DNA of 42,847 nt from a virus, in the IMG/VR virus record IMGVR_UViG_3300042560_000801, positions 1 to 42,847 of that record; one strand, 5' to 3'. The translations under genes were made by a program, and so were the position numbers. The notes below the pieces were generated by a model. The model had not been told where the DNA came from. It saw only the letters and a program-made list of their open reading frames with translations, and did no database searches. Positions 23,936-31,459 of this stretch are shown one piece after another. Within the stretch, counting starts at the first letter, position 1. Each line of letters opens with the position of its first letter.

Positions 23936-25502
23936 CTTCTAATATATCCCAAATCGCATGCGTATTTTGTTCCCAAAAGTCCAAGTCTGTGGTTTTAGAC
24001 AGCTTTTGAAGAAAATCAAAATCATCAGCATCGCTTGCCCAAAATATGGATAAAGCGCCTAGGATCTTTGTCAGCTTTTCCCAAGCGCGATAAGACGCCG
24101 CTCCGCCGTGCCACACGGTGAAATACTCAGTTACAATAGGGTCAGTGTAGCTCGCGGGATAGTACCTCACCCGCAACATGTCCTGCCCATTGTTGTGGAT
24201 ATCCCACCGCCAGCTGGCGACTTTCATCTCACGGCCTAAAGCCGCTTCATCCGACATGACTGGCGCAATCTTAAGCGTCAGGTCCGCAGGCTTAGGCGGC
24301 GGAAACTTAAACCCACACTTGGGACATTCCCTCACTGCCGTGTGGCATAGCGTAAAGCATACCGGGCAGGCCTTGACCGGCGCTTCACCGCCTTCTGTTT
24401 TCTTGGGCCGCTTAACGACCGGATCATCGAAAAAGCCATGCGTGTAGGTCAGCCCGGCAAAGTCCAGAACCAAGCAATAGTCCACATTGTCTTTCAGCCT
24501 AGTCCCGCGCCCCAGCATCTGCACATAGAGCGAGGTTGAAAGAGTAGGGCGGCAGCAGGCGATCACGTCCACGTTAGGCGCGTCAAAACCAGTCGTTAGC
24601 ACATTCGCGTTTGTCAGCGCCCTAATCTCGCCAGCCTTGAACGCGCGGATAATCTCTTCCCGCTCCTTGGCTGGCGTGGTCCCGACAATTGTTTCCGCGA
24701 TCACGCCTTTTTCCCGCAGCGCATCCCGCATTGCAAAGGCATGGCTGACGCCAACACAGAACACCAGCCAGCTTTGGCGCTGATAAGCCTTTTCGACAAT
24801 CTCCTCAGCGACAGATTTGTTCAGCGCTTTTGTGTTAACAGCCGCGTCAAGATCCGCCTCAACATATTCCCCGCCTTTCTTCTTGACGCCCGCAAGATCA
24901 AACTGCGTGGCGGTAGCCAGCGAGCGCAAGGGCGCGAGGTAGCCCTGCTTCACTAGATCCATAACCCCGATCGGCTCAAGCAGATCCGTAAAAAGGGCAG
25001 GCGCATCCGTAATGTAACCATGGCCTAGCCGGTAAGGCGTGGCCGTCAAGCCGATCACTTTAAGGTCTGGCGTCTTAGCCGTCAGCTGCGCAATCAACCG
25101 CCGATAATGGCCGTCAGCCGTGTGGTTGATGCGGTGGGCTTCATCGATAATCACGATATCCACGCGGCCCAGCAGGTCCACCTTTTTGGCCACACTCTGA
25201 ATGCCAGCAAACGTGATCGATTGCCCCGCATCGCGTTGCCTAAGCCCCGCCGAATAGACGCCCAGCGGCGCATCTGGCCAGTGCTGGCGCATTTTTTCGG
25301 CGTTCTGCTCGATCAACTCCTTGACGTGAGTAAGCATGAGAATGCGCTGATCGGGATAGGCCATCACCACCAACCGACAAAACTCGGCGATGATGTGGCT
25401 TTTCCCCGCGCCCGTCGGCAGCACCAAGCAAGGGTGGCCGTCGTGGTGCTGGAAGTACTCAAACAGCATGTCCAGCGCGCGTTGTTGATATTTTCTGAGC
25501 AT
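23841..25502 (-). CDS. SF2 DEAH-type helicase with zinc-finger insertion
   Basis: A 553-residue protein. Motif I is GAGKS (31-35), motif II DEAH (120-123), motif III TAT (153-155) and motif VI QMLGRGTR (328-335). Two RecA-like domains cover residues 1-350. A four-cysteine zinc motif follows (Cys379, 382, 393, 396, with CH at 386-387), then a C-terminal domain of unknown fold. Phage SF2 helicases of this type are linked to recombination-dependent replication and DNA remodelling. It lies between the PD-(D/E)XK and VRR-NUC nucleases. Confidence 0.9.
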   Translation of the reverse strand: MLRKYQQRALDMLFEYFQHHDGHPCLVLPTGAGKSHIIAEFCRLVVMAYPDQRILMLTHVKELIEQNAEKMRQHWPDAPLGVYSAGLRQRDAGQSITFAGIQSVAKKVDLLGRVDIVIIDEAHRINHTADGHYRRLIAQLTAKTPDLKVIGLTATPYRLGHGYITDAPALFTDLLEPIGVMDLVKQGYLAPLRSLATATQFDLAGVKKKGGEYVEADLDAAVNTKALNKSVAEEIVEKAYQRQSWLVFCVGVSHAFAMRDALREKGVIAETIVGTTPAKEREEIIRAFKAGEIRALTNANVLTTGFDAPNVDVIACCRPTLSTSLYVQMLGRGTRLKDNVDYCLVLDFAGLTYTHGFFDDPVVKRPKKTEGGEAPVKACPVCFTLCHTAVRECPKCGFKFPPPKPADLTLKIAPVMSDEAALGREMKVASWRWDIHNNGQDMLRVRYYPASYTDPIVTEYFTVWHGGAASYRAWEKLTKILGALSIFWASDADDFDFLQKLSKTTDLDFWEQNTHAIWDILEDAPAPTSITYRQESRFFRVVDRQWAQSRRAF

Positions 25503-25517
25503 TGGTCATCCTCCAGA

Positions 25518-26477
25518 TCAGAACGGCACCCAATGCTTGTCGATCAGCTCCTTCGACGACACATGGCCATCACCGTTCATGACCTTTTGGCCGTCGATCA
25601 TGTAGGCCCCGGTCACCCCGTCTGGGCTATCCAGCATTGTCCACGGCGTCAGGTCCGGGTGGATCACATGCTTGGGGCAACCCTCAATTTGCGCTTCAAC
25701 GGGGATCTCTGAATCCCACACGGCGCAATGGCTTGTGCCATCTGTCCGCGCCGTGTAGTGCGCGCATGTGCGGCAATTGACCTCTTTCGTCAGCCCAGAC
25801 ACATGGCAAAAATGAAAGCCAGGGCACGTCTTGCATTGCCACCAAGCCGCGCTGGCCTGATACATAGGCTCTGGCATATGATCGGAGCAGGACACCCTTA
25901 GGCCCCGCGCGATGGCGTCTTCCGCCGTCAACCGATCGTATTTGACGCGCTCGAAATAGTAACGGTCATCGTCCTTGCAGATCGCCACATACAGCGCCCG
26001 CTCCAAGCCCGTCGCGTGCATGTAGACCTGCATCTGCACGTAGTGTTCTGGCTTGACCGTCTCGACGCCTTGTTTTGTCAGCGTAGTGAAGCTCGCTTTG
26101 TTGTGCGTCTTGAACTCGGCCACATGCTGCTTCGTTGGGGCCTCAGGCACGCCAAGGACAATGGCGTCAATGGTCCCCGCAACATGGCCTTCGATCGCCA
26201 CGCGCGCCTGCTCTGACACAATCTCAATTCCCGCCATCTGGAGATCCTTAAGAATCGTCTCTTCCTCGCGTTGGCCGCGCCGGAAGATGCGCAACACGCG
26301 CCCTTCAAAACTGCGCGGCGTGGCCCAGCGAAAGCTAAGCCAAAGCCATCGGTCGCAAGGGTGTCCAAGCATGGACGCCCCAAGATGGGGGCGAGGCTCG
26401 CGCCCCGCCTCCTCTTGTTGATGGGCCTTATCGATGAGCGCGGCCAGATCATTCTGGGCTTCGGGAAGGGCGCTCAT
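25518..26477 (-). CDS. PD-(D/E)XK exonuclease with Cas4-like cysteine set
   Basis: A 319-residue protein from ATG at 26477, which overlaps the upstream stop as ATGA; an ATG 15 bases earlier lacks a ribosome site. Motifs: GTID with Asp104, EFK with Glu121 and Lys123, and QMQVY near 148-152. Cys41, Cys215, Cys218 and Cys224 have the one-plus-three spacing of the iron-sulfur cluster in Cas4 and AddB-like nucleases. A second cysteine group (235, 238, 251, 267) may bind a metal. Likely processes DNA ends for the neighbouring Sak4-like recombinase. Confidence 0.8.
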   Translation of the reverse strand: MSALPEAQNDLAALIDKAHQQEEAGREPRPHLGASMLGHPCDRWLWLSFRWATPRSFEGRVLRIFRRGQREEETILKDLQMAGIEIVSEQARVAIEGHVAGTIDAIVLGVPEAPTKQHVAEFKTHNKASFTTLTKQGVETVKPEHYVQMQVYMHATGLERALYVAICKDDDRYYFERVKYDRLTAEDAIARGLRVSCSDHMPEPMYQASAAWWQCKTCPGFHFCHVSGLTKEVNCRTCAHYTARTDGTSHCAVWDSEIPVEAQIEGCPKHVIHPDLTPWTMLDSPDGVTGAYMIDGQKVMNGDGHVSSKELIDKHWVPF

Positions 26478-26998
26478 GACCGCTTCTTCCATGGCGGGGT
26501 TTGGCCTGACAGAGCTTGGCTTGTCGCCGCGCCGGGTTGTGCAGACGGCTGTGCGGCGGACTGTGCGGCCGACGGTTGCGGGCTAAACGCAGTAGCTCGC
26601 GCCTCAAGGGCCTTCCATCCCTTAACATCATTGCTGGCTTTGTACTGCCCATCGGCAGGGCGGATCTCCAGCTTGATCTCGCACGTCCCGCCGATCAGTT
26701 GATCGGTATCGGAAATGCGCTCCAGCCCGATCGCCATCATAAGTTGGCCCAGCTGCTGGCGGCCAATCTGCTCGGCTTTGGCCGATGGATTGGAGATATT
26801 GAGGTTGCCATAAATCACCCGGCCTTGGTGCGTCGGGCCGATGATGTCGTAACGCACTGCCAAATATTGGCCCGTGTTGGCCTTGTTGGGCCGAGCCTCG
26901 ACCGCAGCAACCCGCGCCTGATACCAGCCGGGGGGCAGGGGATCATAGGACGTTTCAAGGGCCTCGGGCAGGTCATCAAGGGAAAAATCAAGCTTCAT
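26474..26998 (-). CDS. DUF669-type protein, probable ssDNA-binding
   Basis: A 174-residue protein with AAGGAG before the ATG. PLPPGWYQARVAAVEARPNK, YLAVRYDIIGPTHQGRVIY and RQQLGQLMMAIGL are typical of DUF669 proteins, which lie beside phage recombinases. An Ala/Ser/Gln/Pro linker follows and the end is PPWKKRS, similar in style to the C-terminal tails of ssDNA-binding proteins but basic rather than acidic. Its place between Sak4 and the nuclease supports a recombination role. Confidence 0.75.
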   Translation of the reverse strand: MKLDFSLDDLPEALETSYDPLPPGWYQARVAAVEARPNKANTGQYLAVRYDIIGPTHQGRVIYGNLNISNPSAKAEQIGRQQLGQLMMAIGLERISDTDQLIGGTCEIKLEIRPADGQYKASNDVKGWKALEARATAFSPQPSAAQSAAQPSAQPGAATSQALSGQTPPWKKRS

Positions 26999-27025
26999 CG
27001 TGGTCTCCTTAAAAGTCTGTGCGAA

Positions 27026-27370
27026 TTAAAAGTCTTCGCGGATAGTAAAGGTTGGTCGGCCTGGCGTGATGGTGATCGCCGGAAGCAGGGGTTTCGTGAT
27101 CTTGGATGCAGCGGCGTCCCAGATTTTTCTGTTCACCTCAGGCTTCCAACGAAACAGCGTCGGAAGATAATCGGTCAGACCATTGGCCTCGGCCAAAGCC
27201 TGCAGCTTGTCACCGTCGATCTTCCAGTTGTCGCGCTCGGCGATGCGAACCGTGTAACCGGCCCATTCAGTCTGGCCTTTGGCGATCATGGCGTCTTCGA
27301 TCTTCCGCCGCTTCTCAATCGCAGCAAGCTCGGCTTCTTTGGCTTCAAGCCATTCGGCGGCGAGGTTCAC
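27026..27370 (-). CDS. Phage protein of DUF7173 type
   Basis: A 114-residue protein with GTG start in a GTGA overlap with the Sak4 gene. An N-terminal coiled coil (AAEWLEAKEAELAAIEKRRK) is followed by a compact domain (GYTVRIAERDNWKIDGDKLQ, RWKPEVNRKIWD). Proteins of this shape commonly lie next to Sak-type ATPases and ssDNA-binding proteins. No catalytic motif; probable accessory protein of recombination. Confidence 0.65.
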   Translation of the reverse strand: MNLAAEWLEAKEAELAAIEKRRKIEDAMIAKGQTEWAGYTVRIAERDNWKIDGDKLQALAEANGLTDYLPTLFRWKPEVNRKIWDAAASKITKPLLPAITITPGRPTFTIREDF

Positions 27371-28038
27371 GACGCACCCCCTTGTATCTTCGCAATGATT
27401 TGCCCCAAATCAGGCGCTTCCCACGGCGCAAGCTGGCCAGAGCGATCCTTGGCCAGCCAAAGCCCGTCGCTGTCGCACATCAGCGCCCGCTGCGGCACGC
27501 CATCTGCGTCCCGCTCCACACGCAGCGCCAGAACTTCATCGAAAAAGTAGGGCAAAGCTTGGCCGGTCTTGTTGCCGGGCATGCTAGGGCTGTACAGCAT
27601 GCGGCCCATCTCATCGGCCTGCTTCTCAAGCTTGGCCGTCATGTAAACGTGTTTGCCGGGCAGATCGCGGAAAGCGCGGATCACTTCGGTCATCGTGTCC
27701 TGCATGGCGCCATAGGCTTGGCGCGGGTCTTTGGCCACACGCTTTTCGGCATTCAGCACGACTTCAGCGATCTCGCTGATCGAGTCGATGGCCACGGACT
27801 GGAAGTCTTGATCCGATTGCAGCCATGCCAAGGCCTCCCTGAGATCATTCATGTTGCCGATCTCAAGGTAGGGCAGGTCAGCGCCAGCCACGGATAGCAA
27901 CCCGCCTTCCGCTGATAGGGTAACAGGGTTTGGCAGGGTAGGGATGAGCGACGTCTTGCCGGCGCCAGCCTGTCCGTAAACAAGCAGTTTCACGCCATCA
28001 CGGGCAATCGCGCCCGTGCGTTTGAGGGTAATAGCCAT
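27367..28038 (-). CDS. Sak4-like RecA-fold ATPase
   Basis: A 223-residue protein from ATG at 28038. Walker A is GQAGAGKT (22-29) and the Walker B-like strand is SVAIDS (81-86). The order LLVYGQAGAGKTSLIPTLP, then FQSVAIDSISEIAE and PGKHVYMTAKLEK, is that of the Sak4 family of phage recombinases, which anneal single strands with an SSB partner. An upstream in-frame ATG (28128) lies across the operator palindrome and is unlikely. It is the first gene of the long - strand operon. Confidence 0.82.
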   Translation of the reverse strand: MAITLKRTGAIARDGVKLLVYGQAGAGKTSLIPTLPNPVTLSAEGGLLSVAGADLPYLEIGNMNDLREALAWLQSDQDFQSVAIDSISEIAEVVLNAEKRVAKDPRQAYGAMQDTMTEVIRAFRDLPGKHVYMTAKLEKQADEMGRMLYSPSMPGNKTGQALPYFFDEVLALRVERDADGVPQRALMCDSDGLWLAKDRSGQLAPWEAPDLGQIIAKIQGGAS

Positions 28039-28096
28039 GGTTTTGTCTTTCGTTTGCCCCTTCGGCCAATCCGGTCGGGCAAAGCGACCTTGCGTG

Positions 28097-28117
28097 TGTT
28101 GACCAATTATGTCAACA
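28097..28117. promoter_or_regulatory. Perfect inverted repeat between divergent operons, probable operator
   Basis: TGTTGAC (28097-28103) and GTCAACA (28111-28117) are exact reverse complements separated by seven bases. The 112-base gap between the Sak4 and HTH starts holds no gene. A TTGAC -35-like core is contained in the palindrome on both strands. A clear -10 was not found for either, so promoter positions remain open. The HTH protein encoded 34 bases away is the obvious candidate ligand. Confidence 0.65.
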
Positions 28118-28150
28118 GCAATGCGCAAAAAAATTATCAGGAGCGATTAC

Positions 28151-28321
28151 ATGCAGACCATTGAAGCCATCCGAAAACAGCTACAGGATCGAAACCTGCG
28201 GGCTGTGAGCCGGTTGACGGGGGTTGGATATGCCACAATCCTGCGTCTGATGCGCGGCGCGACGCCGTCTTACGCCGTGGTCAAGAAGCTGAGCGACTAT
28301 TTGGGGGACAAGCGTGACTGA
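28151..28321 (+). CDS. Small helix-turn-helix protein (Cro-like)
   Basis: A 56-residue protein from ATG at 28151 with AGGAG eight bases upstream. LRAVSRLTGVGYATILRLMRG is a helix-turn-helix pattern, and AVVKKLSDYLGDK forms the last helix. It lies upstream of the primase-helicase and divergent from the recombination operon, with the palindrome between. By position it may regulate both. A longer start at 28109 would begin inside the palindrome and has no ribosome site. Confidence 0.75.
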   Translation: MQTIEAIRKQLQDRNLRAVSRLTGVGYATILRLMRGATPSYAVVKKLSDYLGDKRD

Positions 28322-30332
28322 CTTGACGCATATCCTAGGCGGCCCCTGGAGCCCGCCGAAGCCCGCGCCGATCGAAGATCAGATCCGCACCGCCATGCAA
28401 AACGCAGGCGTGACCCCGCCTAGTTCGATTGTGATCGACGGCACGCTGCACCGCTACCAGACCGGCAGCAAGGGCCAAGCCGGGCATGATAAAGCAGGCT
28501 GGTATGTGTTTTTTCCCGATGGCGTGTGCGCGGGGATGTTTGGGGACTGGCGCACGGGCGTGACGCAGACCTTCAGGGCTGAGGTGGGGCGAGAGCTGAC
28601 GGCCCAGGAGCAGATGGCCATTACCCGCAGGCAGGCTGAGGCCCGCGCTGCTCGCGACGCTAGGGCCGCCCAGGCCGCCGAGACGGTCGAAGCCATATGG
28701 TCCCAAGCCGGGGCGGCGAGCGATGACCATCCTTACCTTGCGCGCAAGCGGGTCAAAGCCCACGGCCTTCGCATCACCGGCGATGGGCGGTTGATGGCCC
28801 CCCTCTACGATCACACGGGCGCGCTGTCGTCGCTGCAATATATAGACGCCGAAGGCGGCAAGCTTTATCACGCAGGGGCGGCGACAGGCGGGCGGTATTG
28901 GGTTGTCGGAAGCTGTGAAGGCGATGTCGTTTACATCGCCGAAGGCTTCGCCACAGCGGCCACCATTCACGAAGTGACCGGCAAGCCCTGCGTGGTGGCG
29001 TATAGCGCCAGCAATCTGGTCCCCGTCACCGGCTCCATACGCGAGGCCCACCCGGACGCTGAGTTGGTCATCGTGGCGGACAATGACGCCAGCGGCGTTG
29101 GCCAGAAATACGCCGATCAAGCAGCAGCTAAACACCGCGCTAAGGTTGTGGTCATTCCCATCCAAGGTGACGCCAATGACTACGTTGCTGGCGGGCATGA
29201 CCTGCAGGCCCTACTTAACCCGCCGATCGAGCAATGGCTCATTCCCGCCGATGAGTTTGCAGCCCAGCCCGCGCCGCTGCGATGGCTGGTCAAAGGCTGG
29301 ATCCAGGCCGAAGCCCTGCACATGATCCATGGCCCTTCAGGCGGGGGCAAGACGTTTGCCGTGCTTGATCTCATGCTCCACATGGCGGCTGGCCGCACTG
29401 AGTGGAACGGCTGCAAGGTCAAGCCGGGCGCAATCGTCTATCTTGCCGGCGAAGGACACCATGGCTTGCGAGGGCGCGTTGCCGCTTGGAAACAACACCA
29501 CCAAGCCGACAGCCTGACAATGTGGTTAAGCCGGGAAGGGTGCGATCTCAACACCAAAGAGGGCTTGCAGCATGTGATTGATCACATTCGAGGCCTGAAC
29601 CACCAGCCCGACGTGATCGTGGTTGACACCCTGCATCGCTTTCTCAAGGGCGACGAGAACAGCGCCCAGGATGCCAAGACCATGCTCGACGCCTGCGCCC
29701 ATCTCATGCGCGGCTTTGGGTGCGCGGTCATTCTCGTTCACCACACAGGAGTGAGTGAGGAAGCCCAGCATCGCGCCAGAGGATCGAGCGCTTGGAGGGG
29801 TGCCCTAGACATCGAGATCAGCGTAGTCCCCAGCGACAACGGGTGCCTGCGTTTGGTCCAGAGAAAGAGCAAAGACGCCGAGTTGAAGCCGCCCATGAAT
29901 GGCAAGCTTGAGACCGTTACCCTCGCCGGATGGGTTGATGAGGATGGCGAAGCGGTCACCAGCGCGGTTCTCGTTGAAGCCCCGCCAGAGCCGAAAGAAG
30001 CCGCTCTTGCCGGGCACGGAGCCATCCATCACCACCAGAAACTGTTTTCCAGGGCTTGGGTCGAAGGCGGCAAGATTTTGCTTGGTGAAGATCCATTCGT
30101 GGCAAGGGATGCTGTGGCCAGTTTGCTTCAAAATGATGGCTACAAGCCGGGGTCGGTCAAAAATATGCTCGCGCCAAGCAGCAAGGGGAAGCCCGTGCAT
30201 GACCTGCTGAACGCTGAATGGATTAAAAAGGCGTCAGACGAGGGGGAAAATGGCGATGGCTGGATCATTATCGAGCCAGGGTGGAGGGCCTCACTTTTGG
30301 TCATTAGTGACTCACTAGTGACTCACCAGTGA
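28314..30332 (+). CDS. Primase-helicase (Toprim plus RepA-type AAA domain)
   Basis: A 672-residue protein with GTG start and GGGGGA upstream, overlapping the HTH gene by eight bases. Residues 1-150 resemble the N-terminal region of phage primases without visible zinc cysteines. The Toprim domain has AEGFATA (Glu210) and ADNDASG (Asp256, Asp258). The helicase domain has Walker A GPSGGGKT (340-347), VIVVDTLHRF (Asp438) and a Walker B-associated HH motif (ILVHHTG). This RepA-like hexameric helicase arrangement unwinds and primes DNA. The last codons lie in the repeat region that may be the origin. Confidence 0.88.
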   Translation: MTDLTHILGGPWSPPKPAPIEDQIRTAMQNAGVTPPSSIVIDGTLHRYQTGSKGQAGHDKAGWYVFFPDGVCAGMFGDWRTGVTQTFRAEVGRELTAQEQMAITRRQAEARAARDARAAQAAETVEAIWSQAGAASDDHPYLARKRVKAHGLRITGDGRLMAPLYDHTGALSSLQYIDAEGGKLYHAGAATGGRYWVVGSCEGDVVYIAEGFATAATIHEVTGKPCVVAYSASNLVPVTGSIREAHPDAELVIVADNDASGVGQKYADQAAAKHRAKVVVIPIQGDANDYVAGGHDLQALLNPPIEQWLIPADEFAAQPAPLRWLVKGWIQAEALHMIHGPSGGGKTFAVLDLMLHMAAGRTEWNGCKVKPGAIVYLAGEGHHGLRGRVAAWKQHHQADSLTMWLSREGCDLNTKEGLQHVIDHIRGLNHQPDVIVVDTLHRFLKGDENSAQDAKTMLDACAHLMRGFGCAVILVHHTGVSEEAQHRARGSSAWRGALDIEISVVPSDNGCLRLVQRKSKDAELKPPMNGKLETVTLAGWVDEDGEAVTSAVLVEAPPEPKEAALAGHGAIHHHQKLFSRAWVEGGKILLGEDPFVARDAVASLLQNDGYKPGSVKNMLAPSSKGKPVHDLLNAEWIKKASDEGENGDGWIIIEPGWRASLLVISDSLVTHQ

Positions 30333-30512
30333 CTTTTGGGGAAAAAGTCATCGGTCATTTTCAGGTCATTTGTGAGTCATCGATGAGTGGTCAGGAGTGA
30401 GCGCAATTTCACTCGGTCAGTCATTCACTTTCTCCCCTCCCCCCGTAGGGGGGGGGAAATGAGTGACCGAGTGAAGTGCTCACTGAAGGTGACCCTAATG
30501 ACCCCGGTGACC
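30306..30512. other. Candidate replication origin: phased GTGAC/GTCAT repeats
   Basis: Three AGTGACT copies begin at 30306, 30317 and 30328, exactly 11 bases apart. GTCAT copies begin at 30347, 30354, 30365 and 30376, the last three again 11 apart. TGACC copies begin at 30490, 30499 and 30508, nine apart. Most share a GTGAC/GTCA core. The gap 30333-30632 contains no gene and lies right after the primase-helicase. Repeats phased on the helix and a large hairpin suggest an origin; this is inference. Confidence 0.55.
30408..30475. repeat. Large imperfect hairpin with C/G-rich core
   Basis: Arms of 18 bases (30408-30425 and 30458-30475) pair with one mismatch. The loop region contains a second possible stem, six C (30439-30444) facing nine G (30448-30456) around GTA. 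Flanking GAGTGA/TCACTC and AGTGA/TCACT pairs add alternative stems. No T tract follows on the + strand, so a simple terminator is unlikely. Confidence 0.75.
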
Positions 30513-30632
30513 CTGGTAAGAGGGGGGTAGATAGGTTGGTTAAGGGGTGAGGCTTAAAAGGGGTTGGTTAGCTAAGTTGGCTAAGTGGAGGGGCGTGGTT
30601 AACACAATGGTTAACGGCAAGGGTGGAGCGAC

Positions 30633-31100
30633 ATGAACGAAGATTACTGGAAAGTAAGGTGTGAGGAGCTGGAGGAGGAACTGCGCCAGGTCCGCGATGT
30701 GCTGCGGAGGGAAATTCATCCCGTCGTGTCGGCGATGGGAATGATTGCCCCGCAGACCCCCAGCGGGGCGGTTACGATGGTGGCGGCGCTGTACAAGGCC
30801 CACCCTCACGCCCTGTCGCGAGAGCGCCTGATGCTGGCGCGGCGGGCCTGCAAGGAGGACGTGGACGACAAGGTGATCGATGTTCAAATCTGCAAGGCTC
30901 GCCAAGGGCTGCGGAAAGCCGGAGCCGAAGGGCCGATCATTGTTAACGTCTATGCCGCCGGCTATCGGATGCACGCGAGCGCTTACGCTTGGCTGTCTGA
31001 GCGGCTGATGGAGGTGCAATTAGCTGAGGCGCGGTTGACGGACACACGGTTGACAGACGCTACGAACCTTGCTTCTGTCCCCACAAAACACAGGGGCTGA
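30633..31100 (+). CDS. Stand-alone winged-helix regulator (OmpR/PhoB effector type)
   Basis: A 155-residue protein with GGAG five bases before the ATG. Residues 1-40 form a coiled coil (ELEEELRQVRDVLRREI). Residues 45-115 match the effector domain of response regulators: ALSRERLMLARRA, then DDKVIDVQICKARQGLRKAG and a wing ending VYAAGYRMHA. No phosphate-receiving domain is present. It follows the origin-like region and precedes the packaging genes, a suitable place for a late-gene activator or host-programme mimic. The domain call is good; the target is unknown. Confidence 0.72.
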   Translation: MNEDYWKVRCEELEEELRQVRDVLRREIHPVVSAMGMIAPQTPSGAVTMVAALYKAHPHALSRERLMLARRACKEDVDDKVIDVQICKARQGLRKAGAEGPIIVNVYAAGYRMHASAYAWLSERLMEVQLAEARLTDTRLTDATNLASVPTKHRG

Positions 31101-31102
31101 TT

Positions 31103-31459
31103 ATGGGTAATCACTTGGACATGGCGCAACGCCAGATCGAAGACCGAGCAGAACTGAGCCGCGTGCGGGCAGAGCTGGCGATCCAGCGCAAGGCGCTCGC
31201 TAACCTGGAAGAGCGCGAGGTCGCCATTGTGGGGCGCATGGATGAGCGTTTGCTGGCCGTGGCGAGCTTGTTGGAGGCCGACAAAGCGATTGGGTTGGTG
31301 GTGGAGGCGCCCGCTTTGGAAGTGACGATTGAGACAACGCCGGTGGACGCGGACGCGGATGCGGATGCGGATGCGGATGCGGTTGACCTAACTGCGGTTG
31401 ATCTGGCCGCCGTGTCTGAAAAGCCGTTTCAACGGCCTCCTGGCGCAGTCGCTTTCTGA
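31103..31459 (+). CDS. Coiled-coil protein with Asp-Ala repeat
   Basis: A 118-residue protein. Residues 5-50 form a charged coiled coil (ELSRVRAELAIQRKALANLE). A linker with VDADADADADADAV, encoded by a hexanucleotide repeat, and a short C-terminal tail follow. AGGGG lies before the ATG. No membrane segment or catalytic motif. It is coupled to the next membrane gene by TGATG. Function unknown. Confidence 0.6.
   Translation: MGNHLDMAQRQIEDRAELSRVRAELAIQRKALANLEEREVAIVGRMDERLLAVASLLEADKAIGLVVEAPALEVTIETTPVDADADADADADAVDLTAVDLAAVSEKPFQRPPGAVAF
31343..31384 (+). repeat. Hexanucleotide tandem repeat (GCGGAT-type, seven units)
   Basis: Seven six-base units run without a break: GTGGAC, GCGGAC, four GCGGAT and GCGGTT. 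They are in frame and encode the Asp-Ala run of the 118-residue protein, so copy number can change without shifting the frame. Confidence 0.9.

Noticed and set aside
26516-27550. Long + strand ORF of 344 residues antisense to the recombination genes
   Set aside because: It lies over three well-supported genes (DUF669, DUF7173-like, Sak4-like); its sequence is low in recognisable motifs and has no coupled neighbours. High GC makes long shadow ORFs common.
30408-30475. Large hairpin as a simple transcription terminator
   Set aside because: No T tract follows on the + strand and the stem is set within other repeats, so an origin or regulatory structure fits better.
31343-31384. CRISPR-like array
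   Set aside because: It is an uninterrupted six-base tandem repeat without spacers.
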